DNA of 64,000 nucleotides from Micromonospora sp. NBC_01813 (GTDB lineage: Bacteria; Actinomycetota; Actinomycetes; Mycobacteriales; Micromonosporaceae), in contig NZ_CP109067.1 in assembly GCF_035917335.1 (NCBI RefSeq), positions 5,331,001 to 5,395,000 of the forward strand. Reading direction: 5' to 3'. The notes below the pieces were generated by a model. The model did no database searches. It had not been told where the DNA came from and was given only the letters and a program-made list of their open reading frames with translations. This document shows positions 34,311-43,535 of the stretch, in pieces. The position numbers and the translations under genes were made by a program. Position 1 is the stretch's first letter. The number at the start of each line of letters is the position of its first letter.

Positions 34311-35039
34311 ATGACCTCACTCAGCCTCGCCGAGGAGCTGGTCCTGCTCAGCTACGACGACTCCGGCACCGCGCTGATCGCGTCGCCGGATCTCGACTAC
34401 GCGTTCGCCGGTGCCGTGCTGTGCGACCTCGCGCTGGCGGGCGCGGTCGATCTGGACAGCGACGGCCGAGTCGTGGTCACCGGTAACCCCACCTACGCCG
34501 GGCGCGCGGACCGGCAGAAGACCGTCAGCGGTACGGGCAGCCGACTCCTCGACGATGCGCTCGCCGTCATCGGTGCCGGCCCCGACCGACCACCGGAGCA
34601 CTGGGTCGCCGAGCTGTCGCACGCCATCGTGGGTCGGGTGCTCGACGGGCTCGCGGACGCCGGTCTGCTCCACCGCGAGCACGATCGGATTCTGTGGATC
34701 ATCGACCGGACCCGCTATCTCGCACCGGGCGGCGTCGAGCCGACCGCGGAGACCGACGCTCGGGCTCGGCTGGCTGCGGCACGACGCGGCGGGAATCCGG
34801 TCGATCCACGTACCGCCGCGCTGGCCTTCCTACTGCACGCGCTGGCGGCCGACCACCTGGTCATGCCGCAGCTGCCAGATCCGCCGGCCGCCGAGTCGGC
34901 AAGCGATACGGCAAGCGAGTCGGCCGGGCCGGCCGCGGCCTGGGCGCTCGCGGCCACCGCCAGGACGGTCAACGACCATCGTGCGGCGGTCGCCAACGGA
35001 GTGTTCATCGCCACCAACGTCGCCGCCGGGGGCAGCTGA
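34311..35039 (+). CDS. GOLPH3/VPS74-like (GPP34) phosphoprotein
   Basis: 242 aa. The sequence MTSLSLAEELVLLSYDDSGTALIASPDLDYAFAGAVLCDLALAGAVDLDSDGRVVV matches the GPP34 fold, as does the helical repeat later (RVLDGLADAGLLHREHDRILWIIDRTRYL). In eukaryotes the fold binds PI4P and Golgi enzymes; the actinobacterial members have no established role. An Ala/Ser-rich loop (~190-215) precedes the last helix. Soluble, monocistronic. Confidence 0.88.
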   Translation: MTSLSLAEELVLLSYDDSGTALIASPDLDYAFAGAVLCDLALAGAVDLDSDGRVVVTGNPTYAGRADRQKTVSGTGSRLLDDALAVIGAGPDRPPEHWVAELSHAIVGRVLDGLADAGLLHREHDRILWIIDRTRYLAPGGVEPTAETDARARLAAARRGGNPVDPRTAALAFLLHALAADHLVMPQLPDPPAAESASDTASESAGPAAAWALAATARTVNDHRAAVANGVFIATNVAAGGS

Positions 35040-35084
35040 CGGGGGCGGCAGTTTGACGGCGGGGACAGTTTGACCGCAGCCACC

Positions 35085-35699
35085 TCACGCCGAGGGTGGG
35101 GCACCGTGATCCACGTAGGGTGCTCCGCCGCGTACCGGCCAAAGCCATCGGGACAGCAGGCGGACCGCGCCGGCCGCGACCGCCCCGACCAGGACGCCGG
35201 TCGCGTTGTTGACCCAGTCGTAGCCGACACACTCGCGGCCCATCCCCAACACGGCCTGGGTGAACTCCACGGCCGCCGGGGCCAGCAGCAGCAGCCCGAC
35301 GGCGATCAGCGGCCGGCGCACCGCCAGTACGGTGCAGAACGCCAGCGGCACGAACATCGCGACGTTGCCGACCCGTTCCCCCAACGAGCCCACCGTCACC
35401 AGCCCGGACCAGAGCACCGACGGGTCGGTCAGGGAGCGTACGCAGGCCGCGATCACCTGGCCGTCCGGCCCGTCGACCGACACCCCGGGGGCGAGCGGTA
35501 CGCCGACGCCGGTCGGTGCCGGCGGCAGGGTCAGGGCGGCGATCGCGGCGGCCCCGACGAACATGCCGAGCGTCGGCCAGCGGGCCCAGCCGAGCCGCCG
35601 CGCCAGTGGTCGATGCGCCACCAGGCCGACCGCCGCCACTGACACGAGCAGGACGAACGGCCAGGGTTGGGTCAGGAACTCACGGGCCCAACCAAGCAC
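35085..35699 (-). CDS. VanZ-family membrane protein
   Basis: 204 aa with about five hydrophobic helices (PWPFVLLVSVAAVGLVAH, LGMFVGAAAIAALTL, VGNVAMFVPLAFCTVLAV, PLIAVGLLLLAPAAVEFTQAVL, NNATGVLVGAVAAGAV). Motifs GNVAMFVPLAF, VEFTQ and DWVNNATG are the VanZ-like signature (N-x2-x-F-x-P-x-G; E-x2-Q; D-x2-x-N-x2-G). VanZ proteins give low-level teicoplanin resistance in enterococci, but most members have no known role. The start is 10 bp from the Fe-S oxidoreductase stop, so they are probably cotranscribed. Confidence 0.85.
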   Translation of the reverse strand: MLGWAREFLTQPWPFVLLVSVAAVGLVAHRPLARRLGWARWPTLGMFVGAAAIAALTLPPAPTGVGVPLAPGVSVDGPDGQVIAACVRSLTDPSVLWSGLVTVGSLGERVGNVAMFVPLAFCTVLAVRRPLIAVGLLLLAPAAVEFTQAVLGMGRECVGYDWVNNATGVLVGAVAAGAVRLLSRWLWPVRGGAPYVDHGAPPSA

Positions 35700-35709
35700 C
35701 CGCTTCTCC

Positions 35710-37911
35710 CTACTCTTCGGCGGCCGCCGACGATGCTACCGCTGGCCGCACCGACCTGAGCAGCACGGTCGCGACGTCGACGACCTCGACGTTCTCGGCC
35801 GCCTCGCCGGTGGACTGCTTGCCGGTGACCCCGTCGCCGAGCATGGTGAAGCAGAACGGGCAGCCGACGGCGATCGTTTCCGCCCCGGTGGACAGCGCCT
35901 CCTCGACGCGGTCGACGTTCACCCGCTTGCCGATCCGTTCCTCCATCCACATCCGGGCTCCGCCGGCACCGCAGCAGAACGAACGCTCGGAGTTTCGGGG
36001 CATCTCGCGTACCGCGTCGTCGGCGCCGAGCGCGGCGGCGAGCACCTCGCGGGGTGGGCTGAACACCCGGTTGTGCCGACCCAGGTAGCACGGGTCGTGG
36101 TAGGTCAGGCCGCCGTCGAGCGGGGTGACCGGGGTCAACTTGCCGGTCGCGACCAGGTGGGCCAGCAACTGCGTGTGGTGTACGACTTCGAAGTGCCCGC
36201 CGAGCTGTCCGTACTCGTTGCCGAGGGTGTTGAAGCAGTGCGGGCAGGTCGCGACGATCTTGCGCTTGGCCGGCTCACGGTCGCCGAAGGCCTCGTTGAG
36301 GGTCTCGACGTTCTGCTGGGCGAGCATCTGGAAGACGAACTCGTTGCCGATGCGCCGGGCCGGGTCGCCGGAGCAGGTCTCGCCCTCGCCGAGGATGGCG
36401 AAGTCGACACCGGCTTCGTGCAGCAGGGTCGCCACCGCCCGGGTGGTCTTCTTCGCCCGGTCCTCGAAGGCACCGGCGCAGCCGACCCAGAAGAGGTACT
36501 CGAAGTCGTCCACCTCGCCGACCCGGGGCACCGCGAAGTCGAGGCCCTTGGTCCAGTCTTCCCGGGTGTTCGGCGGGGCGCCCCACGGGTTGCCCTTGTT
36601 CTCCAGGTTGCGCAGCATCACGCCGGCTTCGCTGGGGAAGCTCGACTCGATCAGCACCTGGTAGCGACGCATGTCGACGATGTGGTCGACGTGCTCGATG
36701 TCGACCGGGCACTGCTCGACGCAGGCGCCGCAGGTGGTGCAGGACCAGAGCACGTCGGGGTCGATGATGCCGCCGACGTCGGCGCCGCCGATCAGCGGGC
36801 GGTCGGCTTCGGCCAGCGCCAGGGCGTCGACCTTGGCGAGTTGCTCGGCGGTGGCCTGCTCCTCGCCGGTGAGGTCCTTGCCGCCGCCGGCGAGCAGGTA
36901 CGGCGCCTTGGCGTAGGCGTGGTCGCGCAGGGACAGCACCAGCAGCTTCGGTGACAGTGGCTTGCCGGTGTTCCAGGCCGGGCACTGGGACTGGCAGCGG
37001 CCGCACTCCGTACAGGTGGTGAAGTCGAGCAGGCCCTTCCAGCTGAACTGCTCGACCTGGGCGACCCCGAACTGGTCCTTTTCCGGGTCTGCCTCTTCGA
37101 AGTCGAGTGGTTTGCCGTCGCTCATCATCGGCCGCAGCGCGCCCAGGCCGGAGTTGGGCTTGCCGGGGTCACGCTTGAAGTAGATGTTGAAGAAGGCGGC
37201 GAACCGGTGCCAGGCCACGCCCATGGTGAGGGTCAACGCGATGACGATCAGCCAGGTCATCGAGATGAGGATCTTGATGAGGGCGGTGATGCTGATGGCC
37301 GCGTCGGAGGCGGGCAGGATCGCGCCGAGAGCGTGGCTGACCGGGGTGGCCCAGACCGGGTAGTCGAAGTGGTCGGTGGCGACCCGGAAGCCGCGGATGA
37401 AGAACCCGCAGACGAGTACGGCGAGCACGATCGCCTCGACGAAGTAGCCCTGCCACATGGTCGAGCCGGTGAACCGGGAGCGGCGGCCGGCGCGGGACGG
37501 TCGGTTGACCAACCGGATGGCGATGAGTACCAGGATGCCGACGAAGCCGAGGATCGAGATGAGCTCGGTGACCAGTCCGTAGAGCAGCCAGCCGCCGATC
37601 ACCGGGATACCGCCGCCGGCGTCGACGACCTCGAAGTACGCCTCCAGCACCAGCACGGAGAGCACGATGAACGCGATCATCACGAACCAGTGGGCGGCGC
37701 CGACCACGCCCCACCGGAGCATCCGGGTGTGCCCGAGGGTCTCGCTGAGCATCACCCGGGCCCGGGTGGCGGCGTCGCCGGACCGGGTCGGGTCGGCCTT
37801 GCCGAGCCGGATGATCGAGACGAACTGCCAGATCGCCCTGCCGGCGAGCGTCACGGCCACCGCGGTGACGATGGCGGCGATGACCGTGGTGACGATCTGA
37901 ACCGTGCCCAT
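35710..37911 (-). CDS. Membrane-bound (Fe-S)-binding oxidoreductase, heterodisulfide-reductase type
   Basis: 733 aa from the ATG at 37911, chosen because GGGAGG lies upstream; the frame opens at 37968 without one. Residues ~1-270 contain five to six transmembrane helices like a NarI/HdrE cytochrome domain. Two 4Fe-4S motifs follow: CTECGRCQSQCPAW and CTTCGACVEQCPVDIEH. The last ~300 residues contain two cysteine-rich CCG-type domains (WVGCAGAF..., CPHCFNTLGNEY, DPCYLGRHN, SFCCGAGGARMW). It probably moves electrons between a soluble donor and the quinone pool; partners are unknown. The family is widespread in actinobacteria. Confidence 0.92.
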   Translation of the reverse strand: MGTVQIVTTVIAAIVTAVAVTLAGRAIWQFVSIIRLGKADPTRSGDAATRARVMLSETLGHTRMLRWGVVGAAHWFVMIAFIVLSVLVLEAYFEVVDAGGGIPVIGGWLLYGLVTELISILGFVGILVLIAIRLVNRPSRAGRRSRFTGSTMWQGYFVEAIVLAVLVCGFFIRGFRVATDHFDYPVWATPVSHALGAILPASDAAISITALIKILISMTWLIVIALTLTMGVAWHRFAAFFNIYFKRDPGKPNSGLGALRPMMSDGKPLDFEEADPEKDQFGVAQVEQFSWKGLLDFTTCTECGRCQSQCPAWNTGKPLSPKLLVLSLRDHAYAKAPYLLAGGGKDLTGEEQATAEQLAKVDALALAEADRPLIGGADVGGIIDPDVLWSCTTCGACVEQCPVDIEHVDHIVDMRRYQVLIESSFPSEAGVMLRNLENKGNPWGAPPNTREDWTKGLDFAVPRVGEVDDFEYLFWVGCAGAFEDRAKKTTRAVATLLHEAGVDFAILGEGETCSGDPARRIGNEFVFQMLAQQNVETLNEAFGDREPAKRKIVATCPHCFNTLGNEYGQLGGHFEVVHHTQLLAHLVATGKLTPVTPLDGGLTYHDPCYLGRHNRVFSPPREVLAAALGADDAVREMPRNSERSFCCGAGGARMWMEERIGKRVNVDRVEEALSTGAETIAVGCPFCFTMLGDGVTGKQSTGEAAENVEVVDVATVLLRSVRPAVASSAAAEE

Positions 37912-38119
37912 GCGGTGGCCTCCCGGTGTGCTGCTGACGAGCGGTCCGGTGACCGGACAGCCGGTCACCGGAGCCAGCCTACCGCGAAGTTACCCGCGAG
38001 TAATGTGGGCTGATTCGCGACAGGCCGCTGTCCAGTACCGCCACCTTATGCAGCACGACCACACCGCCGCCGACCGGGGCAAGCAAACGAGCAGGTCAGA
38101 CGGCCACCGCCGGCCGGGA

Positions 38120-38383
38120 TCAGCGCCAGCGGGAGAGCAGGATGAGCGAGCTCACCATCGCACCGAACCCGACCGCCAGGTTCCAGTAGCCCCAGGCCGC
38201 GACCGGGTAGAGCGTCTCCGACAGGTAGTAGACGACCAGCCAGCCGATGCCGAAGACGATCAGCGAGACCGCCGCGATCGGCAACCAGATCGGGCTCGGC
38301 TTGCTGGTGGCCGCCGTCTGGCTGGGCCGGACGTCGGTCGGCGGGGTGTAGACCTTCTTCTTGCGAACCTGCGACTTTGGCAC
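38120..38383 (-). CDS. crgA: Cell division protein CrgA
   Basis: 87 aa from the GTG at 38383, with AGGAGAG upstream. It starts MPKSQVRKKKVYTPPTDVRP, then two transmembrane helices (PIWLPIAAVSLIVFGIGWLVVYYL and WNLAVGFGAMVSSLILL), ending in SRWR. CrgA binds FtsZ and septal penicillin-binding proteins and coordinates septum formation in actinobacteria. Divergent from the DUF881 gene, matching the order Rv0011c-Rv0012 of Mycobacterium. Confidence 0.95.
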   Translation of the reverse strand: MPKSQVRKKKVYTPPTDVRPSQTAATSKPSPIWLPIAAVSLIVFGIGWLVVYYLSETLYPVAAWGYWNLAVGFGAMVSSLILLSRWR

Positions 38384-38612
38384 GACGCTCTCCTGGTGGC
38401 GATAATCCGGCCCGGCAACCGGACGCAGCGGCGACGGTCCATGGCCAATAATGTTCAACAGCTAGCGTAGTCAAGTTGGCGCGTTCCGGCCATGGACGGT
38501 GGCAGGGCAGTGGCGACATTTGGGCACAACCGGGACGACCAGCTGCAATAAGCACCCCGGCCGGCCCACTATTTGGACAGTTGTCGATGGCTGGCTGGCG
38601 AGAGGGGCTGAG

Positions 38613-39425
38613 GTGGAGTACACGTCCGGCAGCGCATCCTGGCGTGACGTCGTCGGGCGTGCCCTACGCGGTCTGCTCCGTCGCCGCCGTACCGGCCAGC
38701 AACCAGGCTGGTCCCCGGGAGTCCCGTTGATCGCTCTGCTCGCCGGGCTGCTCTTCACCACCACCGCCACCACCGCCGGCGGCACCGCCCTGCGCGAGGA
38801 CCGTCGACCACAGCTCACCCATCTGATCGACGAACGGCGCACCCAGCTGGCCGCCGCCGAGGACCGGGCCGCCCGGCTCCGCGACGAGGTCGACCAGCAG
38901 GCGATGATCGTGGCCGGTCGAGACCAACCCGTCGCCGAACAGCGGGCACGGGTGGTGGCCAACCGGCCGGCCGCAGGATTCACCGCGCTGGCCGGGCCGG
39001 GGATCGTCGTCGAACTCGATGACGCGCCCCGGCTGGCCGAGCTACCCGACGGGGCCAGCAACGACGACCTGGTGGTGCACCAGAGCGACGTGCAGGCGGT
39101 GGTCAACGCACTCTGGGCCGGCGGCGCCGAAGCCATGTCAATCATGGATGGACGGGTGTTGACGACCAGCGCGGTACGCTGTGTCGGAAACACGTTGTTG
39201 CTGCACGGCGAGGTCTACTCGCCCCCCTTCCAGATCGCCGCGATCGGTGACCCGGACGCCCTACGACAGGCACTGGACGAGTCGGAAGGGGTGCAGTGGT
39301 TCAGGAACGCCGTGACCCACTACCAAGTTGGTTACCGCGAGACGGTCGAGGCGGAGTTGACGGTGCCGGCGTTCGATGGATCGACAGCGCTGCGACACAC
39401 GACGGTGCCGGAGTCGGCCCGATGA
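38613..39425 (+). CDS. DUF881 membrane-anchored protein
   Basis: 270 aa from the GTG at 38613 (GAGAGGGG upstream); earlier in-frame codons lack a ribosome-binding site. One transmembrane helix ([19 protein letters not shown], ~38-56), a short coiled coil ([26 protein letters not shown]), then the DUF881 domain with [43 protein letters not shown] and [17 protein letters not shown]. Counterpart of Rv0012 next to crgA; it probably acts in the cell envelope. The stop overlaps the sortase ATG by 4 nt. Confidence 0.9.
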   Translation: MEYTSGSASWRDVVGRALRGLLRRRRTGQQPGWSPGVPLIALLAGLLFTTTATTAGGTALREDRRPQLTHLIDERRTQLAAAEDRAARLRDEVDQQAMIVAGRDQPVAEQRARVVANRPAAGFTALAGPGIVVELDDAPRLAELPDGASNDDLVVHQSDVQAVVNALWAGGAEAMSIMDGRVLTTSAVRCVGNTLLLHGEVYSPPFQIAAIGDPDALRQALDESEGVQWFRNAVTHYQVGYRETVEAELTVPAFDGSTALRHTTVPESAR

Positions 39426-40696
39426 CCCGGCACGCGTCGCCTGAGCAGCCCGACCAGCGGAGCGGATACGAGCGGCGCCACGCGTACCCGCCGGAGGACG
39501 CCACCGCGGTCATCCCCCGCTTCACCGGACCTCCCGCGCCACCGGCCGTACCCGCCGACACGGGGTGGCCGCAGCCGGCGACGGCTGCGCCGTACGAGTC
39601 CATGTACCGGCCCCAGCGGGCCGGTCAGCCGCAGGGGCCCTACCCCGGCGGGCACCCGGCCGATGCCGGGCGGCCCCGAACGCCGGAGACGAACGCCGCA
39701 GCGCACACCACCGTGCTGCCGGCCTACCCCGGCGACCAGGCGGCGTCCACGACCGTGCTGCCGGCCTACCCCGGCGACCGGGCGGCCTCCACCACCGTGC
39801 TGCCCGTCGTCATCAGCAGCTACCAGCCACCACCGGACGGCAGCACCCGACGGCCCGACGGCGCAGCCGGCGATCCGCCCGGGGCCGCTGGGGCCGCTGG
39901 CGGCCAGGACGAGCGCGGGCCGGCACCGCGCCGTGGCGAGCGCGTCGTCAAACTGCGCCCGGAGCGCACGGACAGCGGTTACAAGAGCGTCTACTCGGAG
40001 CTGACCCGCCCCACGATCTGGTCCCGGCTGCGGACCACGGCCCGGGTCTCGGGTGAGTTGCTGATCACCTTCGGCATGATCGTGCTGCTCTTCGCCGGCT
40101 ACGAGATCTGGGGCAAGTCGGTCATCGTCAACGCCCACCAGAGCGACCTGAGCGAGCAGCTGGCCGAGCAGTGGGCCGAGGTGCCGGCCCCGGTGGTCAG
40201 CGACGGACCGTCGCCGGCGCCGACCACCCCCGCGCCGCAGGTGCAGGGCACCCCGGTCGCCGGGCTCTACATCCCCAAACTGGACAAGACTTGGATCGTC
40301 GTCGAGGGCGTCGAGCAGGACGACATCCGGTACGCACCCGGCCACTATCCGGACAGCGCCGACCCCGGTCAGGTCGGCAACTTCTCCGTCGCCGGTCACC
40401 GCAACCGGGCCACCTTCTGGCGGCTGGACGAGCTCCGCGAGGGCGACACCATCGTCCTCGAGGACCGGGACACCTGGCATGTGTACGCGGTGACCCGCAA
40501 CCACATCGTGCTGCCGCACCAGACCGAGGTCGTCGCCCCGGTGCCCGGAGACCGACGGGCGAACCCGACCGAAGCCATGCTCACCCTGACCACCTGTCAC
40601 CCGAAGTTCGACAACTACCAGCGACTCATCGTGCACGCCGCGCTGGTCCGCAGCCAACCCAAGGCCGACGGCCGCCCGGCAGAGCTCGGCGGCTGA
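39422..40696 (+). CDS. Class E sortase
   Basis: 424 aa, start ATG at 39422 overlapping the previous stop. A long disordered cytosolic N terminus (~1-200) contains three consecutive repeats around [13 protein letters not shown]. One transmembrane helix ([22 protein letters not shown], ~205-226) is followed by the sortase barrel: [20 protein letters not shown] (catalytic His ~325), LTLTTCHP (catalytic Cys ~390) and YQRLIVHA (catalytic Arg ~400). TLTTCHP is typical of class E, which anchors LAxTG-type proteins in high-GC actinobacteria. Encoded between DUF881 and pabA, as srtE genes are in Streptomyces. Substrates are not in this window. Confidence 0.93.
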   Translation: MTRHASPEQPDQRSGYERRHAYPPEDATAVIPRFTGPPAPPAVPADTGWPQPATAAPYESMYRPQRAGQPQGPYPGGHPADAGRPRTPETNAAAHTTVLPAYPGDQAASTTVLPAYPGDRAASTTVLPVVISSYQPPPDGSTRRPDGAAGDPPGAAGAAGGQDERGPAPRRGERVVKLRPERTDSGYKSVYSELTRPTIWSRLRTTARVSGELLITFGMIVLLFAGYEIWGKSVIVNAHQSDLSEQLAEQWAEVPAPVVSDGPSPAPTTPAPQVQGTPVAGLYIPKLDKTWIVVEGVEQDDIRYAPGHYPDSADPGQVGNFSVAGHRNRATFWRLDELREGDTIVLEDRDTWHVYAVTRNHIVLPHQTEVVAPVPGDRRANPTEAMLTLTTCHPKFDNYQRLIVHAALVRSQPKADGRPAELGG

Positions 40697-40697
40697 G

Positions 40698-41012
40698 ATG
40701 TACGCCTGGATCTGGCGCAAGCTCCCGTTCGGGCTGCCTGGCAAGCTGATCGGCTCCACGCTGCTCGCCGGCCTCGCCCTGATGCTGCTGTGGTTCGTGG
40801 TCTTCCCGTGGGCCGAGCCCCTGCTGCCGTTCGACGACGTCCAGGTCACCGAGGGCGACTTCACCGACGGCGATCCGGGCGGTGGACCCGTCGACGGTGG
40901 CGGTGGCGACCCGGGCAGCGGTGACCCGGACGGTGGCGACCTCGACGACTTCGAGTTGCCGTACGACACCGAAACGAACAACCCCGTACCACCTGATGTG
41001 ACCGACGACTAG
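40698..41012 (+). CDS. Small membrane protein of the sortase locus
   Basis: 104 aa. Starts 1 bp after the sortase stop. MYAWIWRKLPFGLPGKLIGSTLLAGLALMLLWFVVFPWAEPLLPF provides one transmembrane helix with basic flank inside; the outside tail is Asp/Gly-rich (DGDPGGGPVDGGGGDPGSGDPDGG). Conserved gene position between sortase and pabA suggests a role in the same envelope process, but no function is known. Confidence 0.8.
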   Translation: MYAWIWRKLPFGLPGKLIGSTLLAGLALMLLWFVVFPWAEPLLPFDDVQVTEGDFTDGDPGGGPVDGGGGDPGSGDPDGGDLDDFELPYDTETNNPVPPDVTDD

Positions 41013-41026
41013 GGCAAGGTGGGCGC

Positions 41027-41677
41027 GTGCGCGTACTGGTGATCGACAACTACGACTCGTTCGTGTTCAACATCGTGCAGTACCTCGGTCAGCTCGGCGC
41101 CGAGTGCGAGGTGCGACGCAACGACCAGATCACCGTCGAAGAGGTCGGCTCACTCGACGTCGCCGGGGTGCTGCTCTCCCCCGGGCCGGGTGACCCGGAC
41201 CGGGCCGGGATCTGCCTGGACGTGATCCGGCGCTACGCGGGCCAACTGCCGATCTTCGGCGTCTGCCTCGGCCACCAGGCGATCGGAGCCGCGTACGGCG
41301 GGGTCGTGGAGCGCGCGCCCGAATTGCTGCACGGCAAGACGTCGCTGGTGCACCACACCGGCACCGGCGTGTTGTCCGGCCTGCCGGTGCCGTTCACCGC
41401 TACCCGCTACCACTCGCTCGCCGTCCGGGAAGACACCCTCCCGGCCGAGATCGAGGTGACTGGGCGGACCCCGTCCGGCGTGGTGATGGCAATGCGCCAC
41501 CGGACCCTGCCGCTGGAAGGCGTGCAGTTTCATCCCGAGTCGGTACTCACCGAGGGCGGGCACCTGATGTTGGCGAACTGGCTCGCCGGCTGCGGGCTGC
41601 CCGCGGCTCGGGAGCGGGCACCGCAGCTGGCGGCGGCGGTCGAGGCCCGCCGCCGCTCCGCCTTCTCGACGGTCTGA
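41027..41677 (+). CDS. pabA: Glutamine amidotransferase of aminodeoxychorismate/anthranilate synthase
   Basis: 216 aa, GTG start at 41027. Class I glutamine amidotransferase: MRVLVIDNYDSFVFNIVQYL, SPGPGDPDRAGICLDVI, the catalytic nucleophile in FGVCLGHQAIG, and the His-Glu dyad in GVQFHPESVLTEGG. It supplies ammonia to PabB (p-aminobenzoate, folate) and/or TrpE (tryptophan); amphibolic use is common. Position beside pknB matches Rv0013. It is convergent with pknB across 13 bp. Confidence 0.93.
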   Translation: MRVLVIDNYDSFVFNIVQYLGQLGAECEVRRNDQITVEEVGSLDVAGVLLSPGPGDPDRAGICLDVIRRYAGQLPIFGVCLGHQAIGAAYGGVVERAPELLHGKTSLVHHTGTGVLSGLPVPFTATRYHSLAVREDTLPAEIEVTGRTPSGVVMAMRHRTLPLEGVQFHPESVLTEGGHLMLANWLAGCGLPAARERAPQLAAAVEARRRSAFSTV

Positions 41678-41690
41678 GCCTTTTCGACGG

Positions 41691-43535
41691 TCAGATCAGG
41701 TCGGACAGCCGGGGGGTGGGCAGCAGACTGCCGACGCCCCCGCCGGCACCACCGGTGCCGGGCGTGTCGGACCCGCCCCCTTCGCCACCGTCGTCGGGCG
41801 GGGTGGGCGATGGGCTGGACGGCGAGGGCGTCGGCGTCGGCGTGGGCGTCGGGCTGGGCGGTGGCTCGTCCTCCCGGGCCTGGGACACCACGATGTCGAT
41901 CCGCGAGTTGACCCGCTGCTCACCGCTGTTCGGGCTCTGGCTGGTGACCCGCCCGGCGTCGGCCGGATCAACCTCCTCGCCCTCGATGACCCGAGGGTCG
42001 AATCCCGCGTCGTCCAACGCGGCGATCGCATCCTCGACCGTCCGCCCGACCACGTTCGGGACCGTACGCAGGTTGTTGAGGGACACGTGCACCTCGACGG
42101 TGGTGCCGGGTTCGACCAGCTCGCCTTCGGCCGGCACCTCGACCACCTGGTCCTTGGGTGCCGAGCTGTTGACCTCCACGAACTCGGCCTTCAGGTTGCG
42201 CTCGGTCAGCGACACCTCGGCCGCGGCGCGGGTGAAGCCCTCCAGCGACGGCACCTGCACGCTTCCCGGGCCGGCGCAGACGGTCAGCTCCACCTCGGTG
42301 GCCGGCTCCACCTCGCCCGGTTGCGGGGACTGCCCGATGACGTCGTTCAAGGTGCAGTCCGGATCGTCCTGGGCAGTGGCGACGACCCCCAGGCCCAGGC
42401 CGTTGAGCTGGAAGGTGGCCTCCTCGACCGTCGACCCGACCAGATTGGGCAGGGTGACCGTCGTCGGCTGCTCTTCGCCGTCACCGGAATTCGCATAGAT
42501 CAGCCCGGAGGCCAAGGCCACGACCGCGAGCACGCCGAGCACGCTCAGCCCGGCGATGACCGCCGGCGAGGTCCGGCGCGGCGGCGGTCCGCCGACGCCG
42601 GCCGGGATCCGCTGGGTGGCGCCGGTACGCCCGGTGGCGGACATCGCGGCGGTCTCGTCCTCGCGCAGCACCGGGGTCGCCAGCACCGGCCGGCCGGTCG
42701 CCGCCCGCAGCAGGTCGGCACGCATCTCGCCAGCGCTCTGGTAACGGTTCAGCGGGTTCTTCGCCAGCGCCTTCAGCGCGATCGCGTCGACCGACGGGGT
42801 GACGTCGCGGTTGATCTCACTCGGTGCCCGCGGCTCCTCCCGGACATGCTGGTAGGCGACGCTGACCGGGCTGTCGCCGACGAACGGCGGATGGCCACAG
42901 AGCAGCTCGAAGAGCACACAACCGGCCGCGTACACGTCCGAACGGGCGTCGACAGCTTCACCACGGGCCTGCTCGGGGGAGAGATACTGGGCGGTGCCGA
43001 TCACCGCGGACGTCTGGGTCATCGTGGTGGCCCCGCTGGCCAGCGCCCGGGCGATCCCGAAGTCCATCACCTTGACCTGGCTGGTCTGGGTGAGCATCAC
43101 GTTGCCGGGCTTGATGTCCCGGTGGATGATGCCGTGCCGGTGGCTGAACTCGAGCGCGGCGCAGATGTCGGCGCAGATCTCCATCGCCCGGCGCGGGTTC
43201 AGCCGGCCCTCGGCCGCCAGCACCTCCTTGAGGGTGTGGCCGTTGACGAACTCCATGACGATGAACGGCAGGGTCTCGCCGGTGGGCGCGTACTCCTCGC
43301 CGGTGTCGTAGACCGCGACGATCGCCGGGTGGTTGAGGGAGGCGGAGTTCTGCGCCTCGCGCCGGAAACGCTCCTGGAACGTGCGGTCCCGGGCGAGGTC
43401 GGTGCGCAGCATCTTGATCGCGACGTCCCGGCCGAGCCTCAGGTCACGGCCGCGATGGACCTCGGCCATGCCGCCGTAGCCGAGCAGCTCGCCGACCTGG
43501 TACCTGCCACCTAGCAGGCGGGCCTGGGCGGTCAT
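41691..43535 (-). CDS. pknB: Serine/threonine protein kinase PknB with three PASTA domains
   Basis: 614 aa. The N-terminal kinase domain has GYGGMAEVHRG (P-loop), VAIKMLR (ATP Lys), HRDIKPGNVML (catalytic loop, RD type) and DFGIA. A juxtamembrane linker leads to one transmembrane helix (PAVIAGLSVLGVLAVVALASGLIY, ~335-355). Outside are three PASTA repeats (LPNLVGSTVEEA, VPSLEGFTRAAA, VPNVVGRTVEDA) that sense muropeptides, then an acidic Pro/Ser-rich tail. Mycobacterial PknB has four PASTA units, so one fewer here. It controls cell-wall synthesis and division. The start overlaps the pknA stop by 4 nt. Confidence 0.96.
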   Translation of the reverse strand: MTAQARLLGGRYQVGELLGYGGMAEVHRGRDLRLGRDVAIKMLRTDLARDRTFQERFRREAQNSASLNHPAIVAVYDTGEEYAPTGETLPFIVMEFVNGHTLKEVLAAEGRLNPRRAMEICADICAALEFSHRHGIIHRDIKPGNVMLTQTSQVKVMDFGIARALASGATTMTQTSAVIGTAQYLSPEQARGEAVDARSDVYAAGCVLFELLCGHPPFVGDSPVSVAYQHVREEPRAPSEINRDVTPSVDAIALKALAKNPLNRYQSAGEMRADLLRAATGRPVLATPVLREDETAAMSATGRTGATQRIPAGVGGPPPRRTSPAVIAGLSVLGVLAVVALASGLIYANSGDGEEQPTTVTLPNLVGSTVEEATFQLNGLGLGVVATAQDDPDCTLNDVIGQSPQPGEVEPATEVELTVCAGPGSVQVPSLEGFTRAAAEVSLTERNLKAEFVEVNSSAPKDQVVEVPAEGELVEPGTTVEVHVSLNNLRTVPNVVGRTVEDAIAALDDAGFDPRVIEGEEVDPADAGRVTSQSPNSGEQRVNSRIDIVVSQAREDEPPPSPTPTPTPTPSPSSPSPTPPDDGGEGGGSDTPGTGGAGGGVGSLLPTPRLSDLI

